64,000 bases of DNA from Actinomadura rayongensis (GCF_009831215.1 NZ_WUTW01000002.1:1335002-1399001); one strand, 5' to 3'; positions 42,504 to 51,860 are shown, counted from the stretch's first letter. Notes: generated by a model not told the origin, from the letters alone. A program made the numbers and translations.

Positions 42504-42947
42504 GTGGACGGCCCCGTCGGCGACCTCGTGACCGGGCGCGTGAAGCCCGGCGTCTACCAGTGGCGCACCGCGTCGGCGGCGCGCGGCGGCTGGCGCGGCC
42601 CGGCCGAACGGGCGGGCTGGCACGCGTTCCACCTGGACGGGCACCTCATCCGGGGCAGGGACGCCCTGCTGCGCCACTGCGCCGAGGCGTTCGCGTTCCC
42701 CCGTCCGGGCGACTGGGACGACCTGGAGGCCCGCCTCGCCGACCTGTCCTGGCTGCCCCCGGCGCGCGGGCGCCTGCTGGTCTACGAGGCGTGGACCGAA
42801 CTCGCCGAGACCGATCCGGCGTCGTTCCGCGCGGCGCTCGACGTCCTCACCCGGACCGCCGAGGCGTGGCGCGACACCGTCACCCCCGTGGTGGTGCTGC
42901 TGCCGAGCACCACCACGGAGATCGCGGGCGTCCCGAAACTCGCCTGA
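42504..42947 (+). CDS. Barstar-family ribonuclease inhibitor
   Basis: Cytoplasmic protein of 147 aa from GTG 42504 behind GAAGGGAG. The barstar core is in the middle: WHAFHLDGHLIRGRDALL, the AFAFPRPGDWDDLEARLADL segment that contacts the RNase active site, and LLVYEAWTEL. The N-terminal ~35 residues are an extension beyond the ~90-aa barstar. It protects the producer from the secreted RNase encoded just upstream. Confidence 0.92.
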   Translation: MDGPVGDLVTGRVKPGVYQWRTASAARGGWRGPAERAGWHAFHLDGHLIRGRDALLRHCAEAFAFPRPGDWDDLEARLADLSWLPPARGRLLVYEAWTELAETDPASFRAALDVLTRTAEAWRDTVTPVVVLLPSTTTEIAGVPKLA

Positions 42948-42950
42948 CCG

Positions 42951-43325
42951 TCAGTAGGTGCTGCTGCTGCCCGCTCCCGCCAGGCCGAGGGCGGCGAACA
43001 TGCCGATGTAGAACAGCCAGAACAGGATCCAGCCCGCGGACACGATGTAGCCGAGGATCAGTCCGGCGACCGCCATCCCCGAGCCGCCCTCGCCGGTACG
43101 CTTGATCTGGCTCTGCGCCACGTGCCCGAAGATGATCGCGAGGATCGACGTCAGACCGCACGCGACGAACCCGATCAGGCCGCAGACGAGCGACGCGGTG
43201 GCCATGCCGTTGGTCGGCGCGACGGCCGGCGGGCCCCCGTAGTAGTGGTGCTGGACCGGCGCGGGCTGCTGGGAGTACTGCGCGTAGGGGTCGTGCTGAC
43301 CATAGGGGTCGTACGGATTCGACAT
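42951..43325 (-). CDS. DUF4190 membrane protein
   Basis: Protein of 124 aa. A Tyr/Gln/Pro-rich cytoplasmic start ([19 protein letters not shown]) leads to two or three membrane helices with the DUF4190 pattern: [12 protein letters not shown] and [33 protein letters not shown] in two parts. The stop lies 3 bases from the barstar stop, converging. Function unknown. Confidence 0.85.
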   Translation of the reverse strand: MSNPYDPYGQHDPYAQYSQQPAPVQHHYYGGPPAVAPTNGMATASLVCGLIGFVACGLTSILAIIFGHVAQSQIKRTGEGGSGMAVAGLILGYIVSAGWILFWLFYIGMFAALGLAGAGSSSTY

Positions 43326-43511
43326 GGGCTTCCTGACGGGATCGCGCGCGTGCCGCCGTAGGCCGGACTGTGCGCTGGGGGGCTGGGTTCCGGATTATGC
43401 CAGTGTGACGTCCCAGGGGGCGTTTTGTCGCCGTCCCGGTCTCTCAGGATGTTAGATGCCGGGTCTGACGGCGCGGTTCCCGACGGTCCGGAAAATCGGC
43501 GGTCGGCCTGA

Positions 43512-44282
43512 TCAGGCCAGGCTCTCGCGCAGCCACGCGATGTCGTTCGCCTGCCCCGCCGCGGGCGTCTCCACCACGACCGGCGCGCCCGCCGCGCGCA
43601 CCACGCCGAGGATCAGCTCGGTGTCGATCGTGCCGCTGCCGAGGTTGGCGTGCCGGTCCGCGCCGGAGCCGAACGCGTCCCGGCTGTCGTTGCAGTGGAC
43701 GAGGTCGATGCCGCCCGTGATGCCCTTGATGCGGTCCACGGCGTCGATCAGTTCCTCGCCGGCCGCGTGCGCGTGGCACGTGTCCAGGCAGAAGCCGACC
43801 TTGCTGTCGATGTCGGTGACGCCGGACAGGACCTCCCAGAGGCGGGCGATCCGGTCGAACCGGCGGGCCATCGCGTTGCCGCCGCCCGCCGTGTTCTCGA
43901 TGTAGATCGGGATCGGCGTCTCCAGGCGCTCGAACACCTTGCGCCAGTTCTCGAAGCCGCTCTCGGGGTCGTCGTCCTTGAGGACATGCCCGCCGTGGAC
44001 GATCAGCGCCTTCGCCCCGATCCCGGCCGCCGCCTCCAGCTGCTGCTGGAGCAGCTTGCGGCTCGGGATCCGGATGCGGTTGTTGGACGTCGCCACGTTG
44101 ATGACGTACGGGGCGTGGACGAACACCTCCACGTCCGCGTCCCGGACGGCCTCGATCCCCTCCGGCAGGACCGGCTTCTTCCAGCCCTGCGGGTCGCCGA
44201 GGAAGAACTGGACGACGTCCGCGCCGCGCTCGCGGGCGCTCTCGATCGGCCGGTTCTGATCGACATGGGCTCCGATGCGCAT
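43512..44282 (-). CDS. nfo: Endonuclease IV-like AP endonuclease
   Basis: TIM-barrel enzyme of 256 aa that nicks DNA at abasic sites in base-excision repair. The trinuclear zinc motifs of endonuclease IV are all visible in order: [58 protein letters not shown] and VVETP. The start MRIGAHVDQ is standard. It stands alone on the minus strand. Sugar-isomerase relatives share the fold, but the full zinc set supports the nuclease call. Confidence 0.9.
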   Translation of the reverse strand: MRIGAHVDQNRPIESARERGADVVQFFLGDPQGWKKPVLPEGIEAVRDADVEVFVHAPYVINVATSNNRIRIPSRKLLQQQLEAAAGIGAKALIVHGGHVLKDDDPESGFENWRKVFERLETPIPIYIENTAGGGNAMARRFDRIARLWEVLSGVTDIDSKVGFCLDTCHAHAAGEELIDAVDRIKGITGGIDLVHCNDSRDAFGSGADRHANLGSGTIDTELILGVVRAAGAPVVVETPAAGQANDIAWLRESLA

Positions 44283-44347
44283 GTTTTCGAGAGTAGCCGG
44301 GCTCGGGACGGGACGCGTCCGAACGCCCGGACCGGCTCACCCGGAGG

Positions 44348-44662
44348 TCACATGGAGAAGCCGCCGTGCCGCAGCGCGAATCCGGCGCCCACGAACGCGC
44401 CGACCATGCCGATGACGTTCAGCCACCGCTGCCCGGTGGTGACCGACATCATCTGCGAGTACAGCGCGACGGGCAGCCCGATGATCCCGAGGACGAGCCC
44501 GGCGACGTGCGTGGCCGAGATGAACCCGAGGAACAGGGCGGCGACGCCGAGGACGAACGCGACCGCGGCGATCATGTTGAACCGCGCGACGACGCGGGCG
44601 TGCGCGGCGGCCGTGGTGTCGCCCGCTCCGCTCTCGTGGCCGCCGGTGACGTGCTGCGTCAT
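44348..44662 (-). CDS. Conserved membrane protein of unknown function
   Basis: Protein of 104 aa from ATG 44662 behind GGGAGG. The polar N-terminus (~25 residues) is followed by three or four membrane helices (MIAAVAFVLGVAALFLGFIS, HVAGLVLGIIGLPVALYSQM, WLNVIGMVGAFVGAGFAL). No family recognised. The gap to the endonuclease gene is 65 bases on the opposite side. Confidence 0.75.
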   Translation of the reverse strand: MTQHVTGGHESGAGDTTAAAHARVVARFNMIAAVAFVLGVAALFLGFISATHVAGLVLGIIGLPVALYSQMMSVTTGQRWLNVIGMVGAFVGAGFALRHGGFSM

Positions 44663-44824
44663 GCCGACCTCCCCTTTCGGTAGGACCCGGCGCGGCGGCG
44701 CTTCCACGCCGGTCCCGTAGAGATTCCCGGATGATCTGGGATCAACCGGGGACCGGTCGGCGAAAACGTCGGCGGCAGGGGTACGGTCGAACAAGATTTC
44801 GAGAGGCCGGGAGGGCGGTGCACG

Positions 44825-45013
44825 ATGCGGGAGAGCGAGCTGGCGGTCATCGGCGACGCGGAGCTGGTCGAGGAGCTGTCGATCCTGACGACCCAGACGG
44901 CGCGGATGCGCGCCCGGATGGCGGACATCATGGCCGAACTCGACCGTCGGCGGACGCACCGGACACCGCCGCCGTCCCGTCCGGCGCATCCGCCGCGTCC
45001 GCACCGGCGCTGA
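44825..45013 (+). CDS. Small helical protein
   Basis: Frame of 62 aa with GGGAGGG before ATG 44825. Residues 1-42 are heptad-like (ELVEELSILTTQTARMRARMADIMAELDR in two parts), suggesting a short coiled coil. The end is basic and Pro-rich. It lies 165 bases upstream of rpsF. Function unknown. Confidence 0.55.
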   Translation: MRESELAVIGDAELVEELSILTTQTARMRARMADIMAELDRRRTHRTPPPSRPAHPPRPHRR

Positions 45014-45178
45014 CCGGGTTCGCCGAGGCCGGCGCGGTTGTCACCGGCGCTTGGTAGCCTGTAGCGGTCCCGCGGCGGGTCGCCCCATCCCTGGAGCCGA
45101 CGGCCGCGGTGGACGCACGAGCCCTCCTGTCACGGAAAGACCGTGACCGCACCAGTCCAGAGGAGGTAGGGACACAGC

Positions 45179-45469
45179 ATGCGTCGTTACGAAGTCATGA
45201 CCATTCTCGACCCGGCCATCGACGAGCGCACCGCCGGAGCGGCCCTGGAGCCGTTCCTGAACGTGGTCAAGGCCGACGGCGGCAGCGTCGAAAAGGTCGA
45301 CGTCTGGGGTCGGCGCCGGCTGGCGTACGACATCCAGAAGAAGTCCGAAGGCATCTACGCGGTGGTCGACCTGTCGGCTGAGCCTGCCACGGTCAAGGAA
45401 ATGGACCGTCAGCTCAACCTGAGCGAGTCGGTCCTCCGCACCAAGGTCATCCGCCCCGAGGTCCACTGA
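45179..45469 (+). CDS. rpsF: Ribosomal protein S6
   Basis: 30S subunit protein of 96 aa; opens [12 protein letters not shown] and contains the S6 signature [17 protein letters not shown]. An AGGAGG site (45161-45166) precedes ATG 45179. First gene of the conserved rpsF-ssb-rpsR-rplI operon; S6 pairs with S18 on the ribosome platform. Confidence 0.97.
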   Translation: MRRYEVMTILDPAIDERTAGAALEPFLNVVKADGGSVEKVDVWGRRRLAYDIQKKSEGIYAVVDLSAEPATVKEMDRQLNLSESVLRTKVIRPEVH

Positions 45470-45507
45470 GCCACGGCCAGCCCTCACACCAGCCGGAGCG
45501 AGCCCCA

Positions 45508-46080
45508 ATGGCAGGCGACACCGTCATCACCATCGTCGGGAACCTCGTGGAGGATCCCAATCTGCGTTTCACCCCGAGCGGCCAGGCGGTCGCGTCGTTC
45601 CGTCTCGCGTCGACCCCGCGGTTCTTCGACCGCCAGGCGAACGAGTGGAAGGACGGGGAGGCGCTGTTCCTGACCTGCAACGTGTGGCGGCAGGCGGCGG
45701 AGAACTGCGCCGAGAGCCTCACCCGCGGCATGCGGGTCATCGTGCAGGGCCGGCTCAAGCAGCGGTCGTACGAGACGCGCGAAGGTGAGAAGCGCACCGT
45801 GTTCGAGGTCGAGGTCGACGAGGTCGGCCCGTCCCTCCGCAACGCCACCGCGAAGGTCAACAAGACCCAGCGGCAGGGCGGCGGCGGGTTCGGCGGCGGC
45901 CAGGGCGGCGGCGGCTTCAACGGTGGCGGCGGCGGCCAGGGCGGCGGCTTCGGCGGCGGTCAGGGCGGCGGCGGCTTCGGCGGGGGCGGCGGTCAGGGCG
46001 GCGCCCCGGCCGACGACCCCTGGGCCACCGGCGGTGGCGGCGGTGGCGGCGGAGGCTACTCCGACGACCCGCCGTTCTAA
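45508..46080 (+). CDS. ssb: Single-stranded DNA-binding protein
   Basis: Protein of 190 aa. The OB fold spans residues ~1-110 ([42 protein letters not shown]-like [15 protein letters not shown]). A long Gly-rich linker of [11 protein letters not shown] repeats follows. The tail ends DDPPF, the acidic tip that recruits replication and repair partners. It lies between rpsF and rpsR as in most bacteria. Confidence 0.97.
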   Translation: MAGDTVITIVGNLVEDPNLRFTPSGQAVASFRLASTPRFFDRQANEWKDGEALFLTCNVWRQAAENCAESLTRGMRVIVQGRLKQRSYETREGEKRTVFEVEVDEVGPSLRNATAKVNKTQRQGGGGFGGGQGGGGFNGGGGGQGGGFGGGQGGGGFGGGGGQGGAPADDPWATGGGGGGGGGYSDDPPF

Positions 46081-46147
46081 CCGGCACTTGTACGAGAATC
46101 ACACGTCCATTCCCGCGTGAGCGGGGCTCTCTCTAAGGAGCACCACG

Positions 46148-46384
46148 ATGGCGAAGCCACCTCCCCGCAAGCCCAAGAAGAAGGTTTGCGTTTTCTGCCA
46201 GGAGAAGATCTCCTACGTCGACTACAAGGACACCGGTCTGCTGCGGAAGTTCATCTCCGACCGCGGCAAGATCCGTGCCCGTCGCGTGACCGGCAACTGC
46301 ACGCAGCACCAGCGCGACGTCGCCACGGCGATCAAGAACGCGCGCGAAATGGCGCTGCTGCCGTACACCAGCACCGCGCGCTGA
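46148..46384 (+). CDS. rpsR: Ribosomal protein S18, cysteine-containing form
   Basis: Protein of 78 aa. KVCVFCQEK and [10 protein letters not shown] supply Cys/His residues of the zinc-binding (C+) version of S18; actinomycetes often also carry a zinc-free copy under Zur. [17 protein letters not shown] is the core S18 motif. It follows a 67-base gap after ssb and lies 17 bases before rplI. Confidence 0.96.
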   Translation: MAKPPPRKPKKKVCVFCQEKISYVDYKDTGLLRKFISDRGKIRARRVTGNCTQHQRDVATAIKNAREMALLPYTSTAR

Positions 46385-46401
46385 GAAGGGGAGTCGTTCC
46401 G

Positions 46402-46848
46402 ATGAAGCTCATCCTGACTCAGCAGGTGTCCGGGCTCGGCGAGCCCGGTGACGTGATCGAGGTCCGCGACGGCTACGGCCGCAACTACCTCGTGCCGCGC
46501 GGGTTCGCGATCAAGTGGACGCGCGGCGCGGAGTCGCAGGTCGAGTCGATCAAGAAGGCCCGGTCGGCGCGCGAGATCGCGACCGTCGAGCACGCCAAGG
46601 AGGTCGCCGGGCAGCTCAAGGCGATCAAGGTGACGCTGCGGACCCGGACCGGCGCCAACGGCCGCCTGTTCGGCGCCGTGACCGCCGCCGACATCGCCGC
46701 GGCCGTCAAGGACGCCGACGGCCCCGACCTGGACCGCCGCCGCATCGAGATCGGCAACCCGATCAAGACGACCGGCACGCACCAGGTCAGCGTCCGCCTC
46801 CACGCGGAGGTCAGCGCGACGATCGACGTCAACGTCGTGTCCGCCTGA
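46402..46848 (+). CDS. rplI: Ribosomal protein L9
   Basis: Protein of 148 aa from ATG 46402. [21 protein letters not shown] and [15 protein letters not shown] are the L9 N-terminal domain with its rRNA-binding motif. The connecting helix and C-terminal domain ([19 protein letters not shown]) follow. Last gene of the operon. Confidence 0.97.
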   Translation: MKLILTQQVSGLGEPGDVIEVRDGYGRNYLVPRGFAIKWTRGAESQVESIKKARSAREIATVEHAKEVAGQLKAIKVTLRTRTGANGRLFGAVTAADIAAAVKDADGPDLDRRRIEIGNPIKTTGTHQVSVRLHAEVSATIDVNVVSA

Positions 46849-46865
46849 CGCGAACGCAGCACCGG

Positions 46866-46898
46866 ACGGCCGGGTCCCCGCGACGGGGGCCCGGCCGT
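46866..46898 (+). terminator. Terminator of the rpsF-rplI operon
   Basis: ACGGCCGGGTCCCC pairs with GGGGGCCCGGCCGT, followed by TC, 17 bases after rplI. Confidence 0.8.
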
Positions 46899-46999
46899 TC
46901 TCGCGTTCCGGCGCAACGCCCAAGATCATCTGGTTGCCGGGCTGTACGGCCCGCGTCGATTACCGTCCGTTACACGATCATGTCGGACGGGGGTGGCCG

Positions 47000-47704
47000 G
47001 TGGAGTTCACACGGCGGACGCTGCTCGGGGGCCTGGCGGCGGTGCCGCTCGGGCTGGGCGGCGGCAGGGCGGCGGCGTCGGCGCGGCGGGCGCGCCGGCC
47101 CGTGGTGGCGACGCGGGAGCAGTGGGGGGCCGTTGCGGCGACGGCCGCGATCCGGGTGCTGGACCGCGCGCCGGACCGCATCATCGTCCACCACACGGGC
47201 GGCGCGAACGCGACGGACGACTCGGTCGCGCACGCCTATGCGTTGTCACGTTCCATTCAGCGCTTCCACATGGAGGGGCGCGGCTGGAGCGACATCGGGG
47301 AGCAGCTCACGATCAGCCGGGGCGGCCATGTCATGGAGGGCCGGACGGGCAGTCTCGCCTCGATCGCGTCCGGGCGGCTGACCGTCGGCGCGCAGGTCCT
47401 CGGCCACAACGAGCACACGCTCGGGATCGAGAACGAGGGCACGTACATGGACGTGGACGTCCCCGAGCCGCTGTGGACGTCCCTGGCCGAGACGTGCGCG
47501 TGGCTGTGCGCGGCGTACGACCTGGATCCGGACGACGCGATCATCGGGCACCGCGACCTCAACGCCACGGACTGCCCCGGCGACGTCCTGTACGCGCGGC
47601 TGCCGGAGCTGCGGCAGGAGGTGGGGGCGCTGCTCGGCCGGCGGGTGCGGGCCGTCCGGCGGGGGCGCGTGGCGGGGCGGCACGGCGCGTTCCGCCGCGA
47701 CTGA
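47000..47704 (+). CDS. Tat-exported N-acetylmuramoyl-L-alanine amidase
   Basis: Protein of 234 aa from GTG 47000. FTRRTLLGGLAAVPLGLGGG is a twin-arginine signal peptide. The amidase_2/PGRP domain has VATREQWGA, zinc ligands in IIVHHTGGANAT, IGHRDLNAT and DCPGDVLY, and ENEGTYMDVDVP in the pocket. It cleaves peptide stems from glycan. It ends 2 bases from a convergent small gene. Confidence 0.9.
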   Translation: MEFTRRTLLGGLAAVPLGLGGGRAAASARRARRPVVATREQWGAVAATAAIRVLDRAPDRIIVHHTGGANATDDSVAHAYALSRSIQRFHMEGRGWSDIGEQLTISRGGHVMEGRTGSLASIASGRLTVGAQVLGHNEHTLGIENEGTYMDVDVPEPLWTSLAETCAWLCAAYDLDPDDAIIGHRDLNATDCPGDVLYARLPELRQEVGALLGRRVRAVRRGRVAGRHGAFRRD

Positions 47705-47706
47705 GG

Positions 47707-47889
47707 TCAGTCGTGTCGGTAGCCCTTGCGGCGGCGGGCGATGTCGGGGTCGACGGTCTCGACGAGCGTCCAGAGCAGGGCGATGCGTTCCACCAGCACG
47801 TCCGGCGGCAGGCCGGCGGGACCGTCGGCCGCGAGATCGTCGATGGCCTGCTGGAGCCGGGCCATCCGCTCGCCGTACGTAGAACACAT
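47707..47889 (-). CDS. Small helical protein of unknown function
   Basis: Frame of 60 aa: MARLQQAIDDLAADGPAG, then LPPDVLVERIALLWTLVETVD and IARRRKGY. It is helical with no clear motif. TACCAT lies 8 bases before the ATG, so the transcript could be leaderless. Convergent with the amidase gene. Confidence 0.6.
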   Translation of the reverse strand: MCSTYGERMARLQQAIDDLAADGPAGLPPDVLVERIALLWTLVETVDPDIARRRKGYRHD

Positions 47890-47934
47890 GTTCGGATGGT
47901 AGCGAGAGTGATCACTGTTGCGTCCGGGTTCGCG

Positions 47935-49239
47935 CTAGTGACGCACGGCACCCGTGACGAGCCAGGCGTCGCCGCGGGCGCGTGCGGTCAGCGTGACCAG
48001 GCGGGCCGTCATCCACAGGCCGATCGCGAGCCAGAGCGCGATCAGCCCGGCGTGGCGGGCGGCGAGCGCGGCGGGGAGGAAGACGGCTGTGGCGAGGACG
48101 GTCGTCCGGGCGAGGTACGCGCCGTCGCCCGCGCCGATGAGGATGCCGTCCAGGACGAAGACCGCGCCCGCGACCGGCTGGAGGAGCGCGACGACGATCA
48201 GGGACGCCAGCAGCAGGCGCCGCACGTCCGCGTCGTGGGTGAACAGGCCGGGCAGCCACGGCCGGACGGCGAGGACGAGCGCGCCGAACACGATCCCGCA
48301 GCCGACCCCCCAGCGCAGCATGCGGCGGGTCGCGTCGCGCGCGCCCGCCGGGTCCGCCGCGCCGAGGTACCGGCCGGTGACGGCCTGGCCGGCGATGGCG
48401 ATGGCGTCCAGCGCGAAGGCGAGCAGCGTCCAGATCTGGAAGCCGACCTGGTAGGCGGCGATCTGCGGGTCGCCCATGCGCGCGGCGACGGACGTCCCGA
48501 CGAGCAGGACGACGCGGAGCGCGGCCGTTCGCAGCAGCAGGGCCGCTCCGGCGGTCGCGGCGGTGCGCAGGCCCGCCGCGTCGGGGCGGACGGACGCGCC
48601 GTGCCTTCGCGCGGCGCGGAGCACGACCGCGACGTAGACGGCGGCGCTCCCGGTCTGCGCCAGGACCGTTCCAGCGGCGGATCCGGCGATGCCCCGGTGC
48701 AGGGCCAGCACGAACAGCGCGTTGAGCGCGAGGTTGACCGAGAAGCCGCCGACGGAGACGGCGAGGGGCGTGCGGGTGTCCTGGAGGCCGCGCAGGACGC
48801 CCGTCCCGGCGAGGACGACCAGCATCCCGGGGATCCCGAACAGGCTGACGCGCAGGTACGTCTCGGCGTGCGGGGCGACTTCGGCGGACGCGCCGAACAG
48901 GTCCACGAGCGCCGGGACGAGCGGGAACCCGAGCACGACCAGCGCGGCGCCGATCGCGGCGGCGAGCCAGACGCCGTCCACGCCCTGCCGGACGGCGGCG
49001 CGCAGGTCGCCCGCGCCGACCTGCCGCGCGACCCCGGCCGTCGTGCCGTAGGCGAGGAAGACGCAGAGGTAGACGAGCGTGGCGAGGATCTGCCCGGCGA
49101 CGCCGAGCGCGCCGAGGCTCGCGGTGCCGAGGCGCCCGACGATCGCGGAGTCGGACAGCAGGAACAGTGGTTCGGCGACGAGGGCGCCGAAGGCCGGGAC
49201 GGCGAGGCGGAGGATCTCCCGGTCGCGGGGGCCGAGCAT
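47935..49239 (-). CDS. MATE-family (DinF-type) efflux protein
   Basis: Protein of 434 aa with 12 hydrophobic helices in two MATE halves: REILRLAVPAFGALVAEPLF, DSAIVGRLGTASLGALGVAG, ARQVGAGD in the first and AYQVGFQIWTLLAFALDAIA, GQAVTGRYLGA in the second. It exports cationic drugs or metabolites with Na+ or H+. Start ATG 49239 has AGGAGG only 3 bases upstream; GTG 49251 is the alternative. Transcribed away from dnaB. Confidence 0.9.
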   Translation of the reverse strand: MLGPRDREILRLAVPAFGALVAEPLFLLSDSAIVGRLGTASLGALGVAGQILATLVYLCVFLAYGTTAGVARQVGAGDLRAAVRQGVDGVWLAAAIGAALVVLGFPLVPALVDLFGASAEVAPHAETYLRVSLFGIPGMLVVLAGTGVLRGLQDTRTPLAVSVGGFSVNLALNALFVLALHRGIAGSAAGTVLAQTGSAAVYVAVVLRAARRHGASVRPDAAGLRTAATAGAALLLRTAALRVVLLVGTSVAARMGDPQIAAYQVGFQIWTLLAFALDAIAIAGQAVTGRYLGAADPAGARDATRRMLRWGVGCGIVFGALVLAVRPWLPGLFTHDADVRRLLLASLIVVALLQPVAGAVFVLDGILIGAGDGAYLARTTVLATAVFLPAALAARHAGLIALWLAIGLWMTARLVTLTARARGDAWLVTGAVRH

Positions 49240-49251
49240 GATCCTCCTCAC

Positions 49252-49563
49252 GGTAACCGACCACCTTATTTTATCGCTTACCGGACAATTAGGGCGAACT
49301 TTCTTTCGCCCACACCCGGTGGATGAAGTCCGTGCAGGTCAGCCGATGGTTGTGGAGGTGTGGCAGTTGTTGTCCACAGGGGTTGTCCACAGGTCCTGCA
49401 CACGTTTGACGGCGTGTCTGCACAGGTTATCCACAGGACCGTCCACAGCTCTCTTTGCTCCCCGGGCGCGGCGGCTCAGAGAATGTCAGACGCTCGGGAT
49501 AGACGTGGGATGAACACACGGCGACGGCGAACGGGGCCGCCGGCGCCGAGGGAGGGGGCCGCC
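49252..49563. promoter_or_regulatory. dnaB upstream region with DnaA boxes
   Basis: The 312-base gap between MATE and dnaB holds TTGTCCACA at 49370-49378 and 49383-49391, TTATCCACA at 49427-49435, and a weaker CCGTCCACA at 49439-49447, all in one orientation. TTGTCCACA is the Streptomyces-type DnaA box. Frames from GTG 49360 onward cross this region but are less likely than the ATG at 49564. Confidence 0.7.
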
Positions 49564-51804
49564 ATGAGCGTCACGGACCTCGGCTCGGAGGAGCGCGGGT
49601 TCGAACGCACCCCGCCGCACGACATCGCCGCGGAACAGGGCGTGCTCGGCGGGATGCTGCTCTCCCAGGACGCGATCGCCGAGGTGGTCGAGGTGCTGCG
49701 CACCGCCGACTTCTACCGGCCCGCGCACCAGATCCTCTACGACGCCGTCCTCGACCTGTACGGCCGGGGCGAGCCCGCCGACGCCGTCACGGTCGCGGGC
49801 GAGCTGACCAAACGGGGCGAGATCGGACGCGTCGGCGGCGCGCCCTACCTGCACACGCTGATCTCGTCGGTGCCGACGGCGGCGAACGCGGGCTACTACG
49901 CCAAGATCGTCCGCGAGCGGTCCGTGCTGCGCAAACTGGTCGAGACCGGGACGCGGATCGTCCAGATGGGCTACGCGGCCGACGGCGCCGACGCCGACGA
50001 CGTCCTCGACCGCGCCCAGGCGGAGGTCTTCGCCATCGCCGAGAAGCGCTCCGGCGAGGACTACCTGCCGCTCAGCGAGATCATGCCGGACGCGCTGGAC
50101 GAGATCGAGGCGATCGGCAGCCGCGGGGGCCAGATGACCGGCGTCCCCACGGGGTTCGCCGACCTGGACTCGCTGACCAACGGGCTGCACGCCGGACAGA
50201 TGATCGTCGTCGCGGCCCGTCCGGCGATGGGCAAGGCGCTCGCCCTCGACACCCCGCTCCCGACGCCGACCGGCTGGACGACGATGGGCCGCGTCCGCGT
50301 CGGCGACCGCCTGATCGGCGCCGACGGCCGCCCGACGCGCGTCGTCGCGGCGACCGAGGTCATGGCGGGCCGCCCCTGCTTCGAGATCGAGTTCTGCGAC
50401 GGCGAGACCATCGTCGCCGACGCCGACCACCAGTGGCGCACCACCGCCCACCCGTCCCCAGCCACCCGCACACGCCACCACCGCCCACTCGTCCACACCC
50501 ACGGCCTCAGCGTCCACATCAACGCGCCCCACGCCGTCGCTGGGCGTGGCAGCGGGCACGGGCGGACCGTTGTTCTGCCGGGCGGCTGCGCCCGGGGGGC
50601 GGTTCGTACGGGTTCGCCGGGACGGCGCGCGGTCGGGACGTGCCGGGCCGAGGCGGGCGTGACGGTGACGCGGACCATCGCGGACGACCTACGGCGCGGC
50701 GTCCGCCACGTGGTCGAGCACGCGGCGTCGTTCACGCTGCCCCACGCCGACCTCCCCACGGACCCGCTCACGCTCGGCGTCCGCCTAGCAAAGCGACAAG
50801 GCACGCGGATCCCGGCACGGTACCTACGCGCGTCCGCCGAACAGCGCCGCGCGCTCCTGCAAGGCCTCCTCGGCGCATCGCCCGAAACGTTCACCTGCGC
50901 GAACGAAGCCCTGGCACACGACGTCCGGGAACTCGCACTAGGCCTAGGCCGACACGCGGTCGTCACCGCCGAGCCGGACGGCTACCACGTGGCGATCTCC
51001 GCCGGGACGGGCCGCACGATCGTCGCGGTACGTCCGGTGCACAGCGTGCCCGTCCGCTGCGTCCAGGTGGACAACGCCGACCACCTGTACCTAGCGGGCC
51101 GGTCATGCGTCCCGACGCACAACTCCACCCTCGCACTGGACTTCGCCCGAGCAGCCTCGATCAAACACGGCCTGACCTCGGCGTTCTTCAGCCTGGAGAT
51201 GGGCCGCAACGAGATCACGATGCGCCTGCTCTCCGCCGAGGCACGCGTGGCACTGCACGCGATGCGCTCAGGCACCATGCAGGACGAAGACTGGACACGC
51301 CTAGCCCGCCGAATGAGCGAGGTGGCCGAGGCCCCCCTCTTCATCGACGACTCGCCGAACATGTCGATGATGGAGATCCGAGCCAAATGCCGCCGACTGA
51401 AGCAGCAACACGACCTGCGGCTGGTCATCATCGACTACCTACAGCTGATGTCGTCCGGAAAACGCGTAGAGTCGCGCCAGGTAGAGGTCTCGGAATTCTC
51501 CCGCTCACTGAAACTGCTGGCGAAGGAACTAGGCGTCCCGGTCATAGCACTGTCGCAGCTCAACCGAGGCCCCGAACAGCGCAACGACAAAAAGCCGATG
51601 GTGTCAGACCTACGCGAGTCCGGTTCGATCGAACAGGATGCCGACATGGTGATCCTCCTCCACCGCGAGGACGCCTACGAAAAGGAGTCCCCACGCGCCG
51701 GCGAGGCCGACCTGATCGTCGCCAAACACCGCAACGGCCCGACCGCAACCGTGACAGTAGCCTTCCAAGGCCACTACAGCCGCTTCGTAGACATGGCCCA
51801 GTAA
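49564..51804 (+). CDS. dnaB: Replicative DNA helicase DnaB with intein
   Basis: Precursor of 746 aa; the spliced helicase is ~450 aa. The N-terminal domain (DIAAEQGVLGGMLLSQDA) binds primase. The helicase domain starts GVPTGFADLDSLTNGLHAGQ, and its Walker A (ARPAMGK/STLALDFA) is split by the intein at residues 225-520. After it come FFSLEMGRNEITMRLLSAE, IIDYLQLM (Walker B region) and LSQLNRGPEQR with the arginine finger. ATG 49564 is preferred because AGGGGG precedes it and the family starts near here. Function needs intein excision. Confidence 0.95.
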   Translation: MSVTDLGSEERGFERTPPHDIAAEQGVLGGMLLSQDAIAEVVEVLRTADFYRPAHQILYDAVLDLYGRGEPADAVTVAGELTKRGEIGRVGGAPYLHTLISSVPTAANAGYYAKIVRERSVLRKLVETGTRIVQMGYAADGADADDVLDRAQAEVFAIAEKRSGEDYLPLSEIMPDALDEIEAIGSRGGQMTGVPTGFADLDSLTNGLHAGQMIVVAARPAMGKALALDTPLPTPTGWTTMGRVRVGDRLIGADGRPTRVVAATEVMAGRPCFEIEFCDGETIVADADHQWRTTAHPSPATRTRHHRPLVHTHGLSVHINAPHAVAGRGSGHGRTVVLPGGCARGAVRTGSPGRRAVGTCRAEAGVTVTRTIADDLRRGVRHVVEHAASFTLPHADLPTDPLTLGVRLAKRQGTRIPARYLRASAEQRRALLQGLLGASPETFTCANEALAHDVRELALGLGRHAVVTAEPDGYHVAISAGTGRTIVAVRPVHSVPVRCVQVDNADHLYLAGRSCVPTHNSTLALDFARAASIKHGLTSAFFSLEMGRNEITMRLLSAEARVALHAMRSGTMQDEDWTRLARRMSEVAEAPLFIDDSPNMSMMEIRAKCRRLKQQHDLRLVIIDYLQLMSSGKRVESRQVEVSEFSRSLKLLAKELGVPVIALSQLNRGPEQRNDKKPMVSDLRESGSIEQDADMVILLHREDAYEKESPRAGEADLIVAKHRNGPTATVTVAFQGHYSRFVDMAQ
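50236..51123 (+). other. Class 3 intein within DnaB, endonuclease degenerate
   Basis: A 296-residue in-frame insertion between GK (223-224) and STLALDF. It starts with Ala rather than Cys or Ser (ALALDTPLPTPTG) and ends VPTHN before Ser521. The class 3 triplet is present: Trp291 in DADHQWRTT, Cys499 in VPVRCVQVDN and Thr518 in PTHN. In the middle, QRRALLQGLLGASPE resembles a second LAGLIDADG block without its acidic residues, and the first block reduces to LTLGVRLAKRQG. The homing endonuclease is probably dead. Confidence 0.88.
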
Positions 51805-51860
51805 CCGCCGCGCCGCCATGAGGCGGACCACCCGACATCCGTCTCCAACGAAAGAGACGA

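Noticed and set aside
49360..49563. Longer DnaB start at GTG 49360
   Set aside because: The added residues translate the DnaA-box region and lack the DnaB N-terminal pattern. ATG 49564 has a ribosome site and the expected start.
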